NCBI GenBank assembly: GCA_934448295.1
Contig: CAKSEY010000007.1
Span: forward strand, 1-64,000
DNA from: an uncultured Oscillospiraceae bacterium
Lineage (GTDB): Bacteria > Bacillota > Clostridia > Oscillospirales > Ruminococcaceae
DNA length: 64,000 nt
Reading direction: 5' to 3'
The first letter of the stretch is position 1; each line of letters begins with the position of its first letter. Made by a program: the position numbers and the translations under genes. Under the pieces are notes generated by a model that was given only the letters and a program-made list of their open reading frames with translations, had not been told where the DNA came from and ran no database searches. This document shows, piece after piece, positions 63,689 through 64,000 of the stretch.

Positions 63689-64000
63689 TTAGTCGAAGAT
63701 GACCGGCGCGCGGAACTGCCGTCCGCACTGCGGGCATACGCAGGGTATCTCGGGGGGATTTGCGCCGTTTATCTGCTGGTAGAAGTCCTGGAGAAACGCA
63801 AGATCCGCCGTGAACAGCTTCTCGACCACCCGCGCGTCTATTATCGGGAGGCTCCCAAGCTGGGTTATCACGCGGGACAGCAGGATTATCGTGAGATAGC
63901 TCGGGTTCTGCTGCACTCTCGGGTCTTTCAGCGGGATTATCTCGTCCGCCGCAGTCGCAAGGCGCATTACGCCCTCCTTGTGAAGCTCGCCGTTCGCGTC
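63689..64000 (-). CDS. phage tail assembly protein with zinc ribbon, 5' part outside window
   Basis: The frame runs to the right edge without a start; the first visible residues are DANGELHKEGVMRLATAADE, so the internal Met at 63967 is not the true start. The segment MRLATAADEI, then DPRVQQNPSYL and ILLSRVIT, is a conserved tail assembly protein of eCIS clusters. The end CVCPQCGRQF suggests a zinc-binding knuckle. It probably chaperones tube or tape assembly. Confidence 0.75.
   Translation of the reverse strand, partial: DANGELHKEGVMRLATAADEIIPLKDPRVQQNPSYLTIILLSRVITQLGSLPIIDARVVEKLFTADLAFLQDFYQQINGANPPEIPCVCPQCGRQFRAPVIFD

Noticed and set aside
44008..64000. Type VI secretion system or intact prophage
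   Set aside because: No TssJLM, ClpV or IcmF-like proteins, and no capsid, terminase, portal, holin or lysin; DUF4255, DUF4280, DUF6760 and the Afp15-type ATPase indicate the eCIS lineage.

Overview
The window comes from a monoderm Firmicute of class Clostridia, most likely the Oscillospiraceae/Ruminococcaceae (Ruminococcus-like). This is inferred from codon style, strong AGGAGG ribosome sites, lipoprotein signal peptides without outer-membrane genes, MntP, LrgAB, and a purine pathway that uses a separate archaeal-type IMP cyclohydrolase. Three blocks differ in character.

(1) Positions 1 to about 9390 hold an AT-richer integrated mobilizable element abutting the 3' end of guaA. Next to guaA sits the maintenance module: an XRE regulator divergent from an operon of excisionase-like protein, tyrosine integrase, ribbon-helix-helix protein and RepA-like ATPase, then a small protein, an oriT-like inverted repeat and a MobV relaxase. 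Beyond it lies a decaying type I restriction-modification cargo. Its hsdM carries an amber codon and a frameshift. Its hsdS is split into oppositely oriented halves between 14-bp inverted repeats, so inversion would rebuild the reading frame across the junction. A short FRG-domain gene follows; the left end of the element is outside the window.

(2) Positions 9393 to about 43800 are core chromosome. One long minus-strand purine operon runs purE-purC-purF paralog-purF-purM-unknown-purN-unknown-methyltransferase-IMP cyclohydrolase-AICAR transformylase-guaA. It is preceded by an untranslated leader ending in an intrinsic terminator (likely attenuation). Then come an HD phosphohydrolase, a GH27 enzyme, tRNA-Ser(CGA) followed by three tandem 188-bp hairpin-rich repeats, a chemotaxis receptor, mntP, lrgAB, a GGDEF/EAL protein, corA, an iron alcohol dehydrogenase, ydbC, a phosphoesterase, a D,D-carboxypeptidase, rlmH, an aldose epimerase, an Rrf2 regulator, nadA, mnmA, a sugar-binding lipoprotein and two secreted proteins.

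(3) Positions 44008 to 64000 form a tightly packed minus-strand operon, entered from beyond the right edge, that encodes a contractile injection system of the Afp/PVC (eCIS) lineage. Present are an assembly protein, a DUF6760 protein, tail tube, gp27-like hub, gp5-like spike, Pvc16/DUF4255 cap protein, PAAR-like tip and AAA+ ATPase. Inserted among them are proteins that are not standard eCIS parts: a membrane-anchored MORN-repeat protein, a secreted TolC-like coiled-coil protein, an exported coiled-coil protein ending in a copper-amine-oxidase-N-like domain, a 2209-residue cytosolic beta-repeat protein and a tail-anchored pseudokinase-like protein. The arrangement suggests an injection machine docked to, or fired through, a Gram-positive envelope. 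This is the most novel system in the window. Sheath, baseplate wedge and fibre genes are not visible here and may lie to the right.
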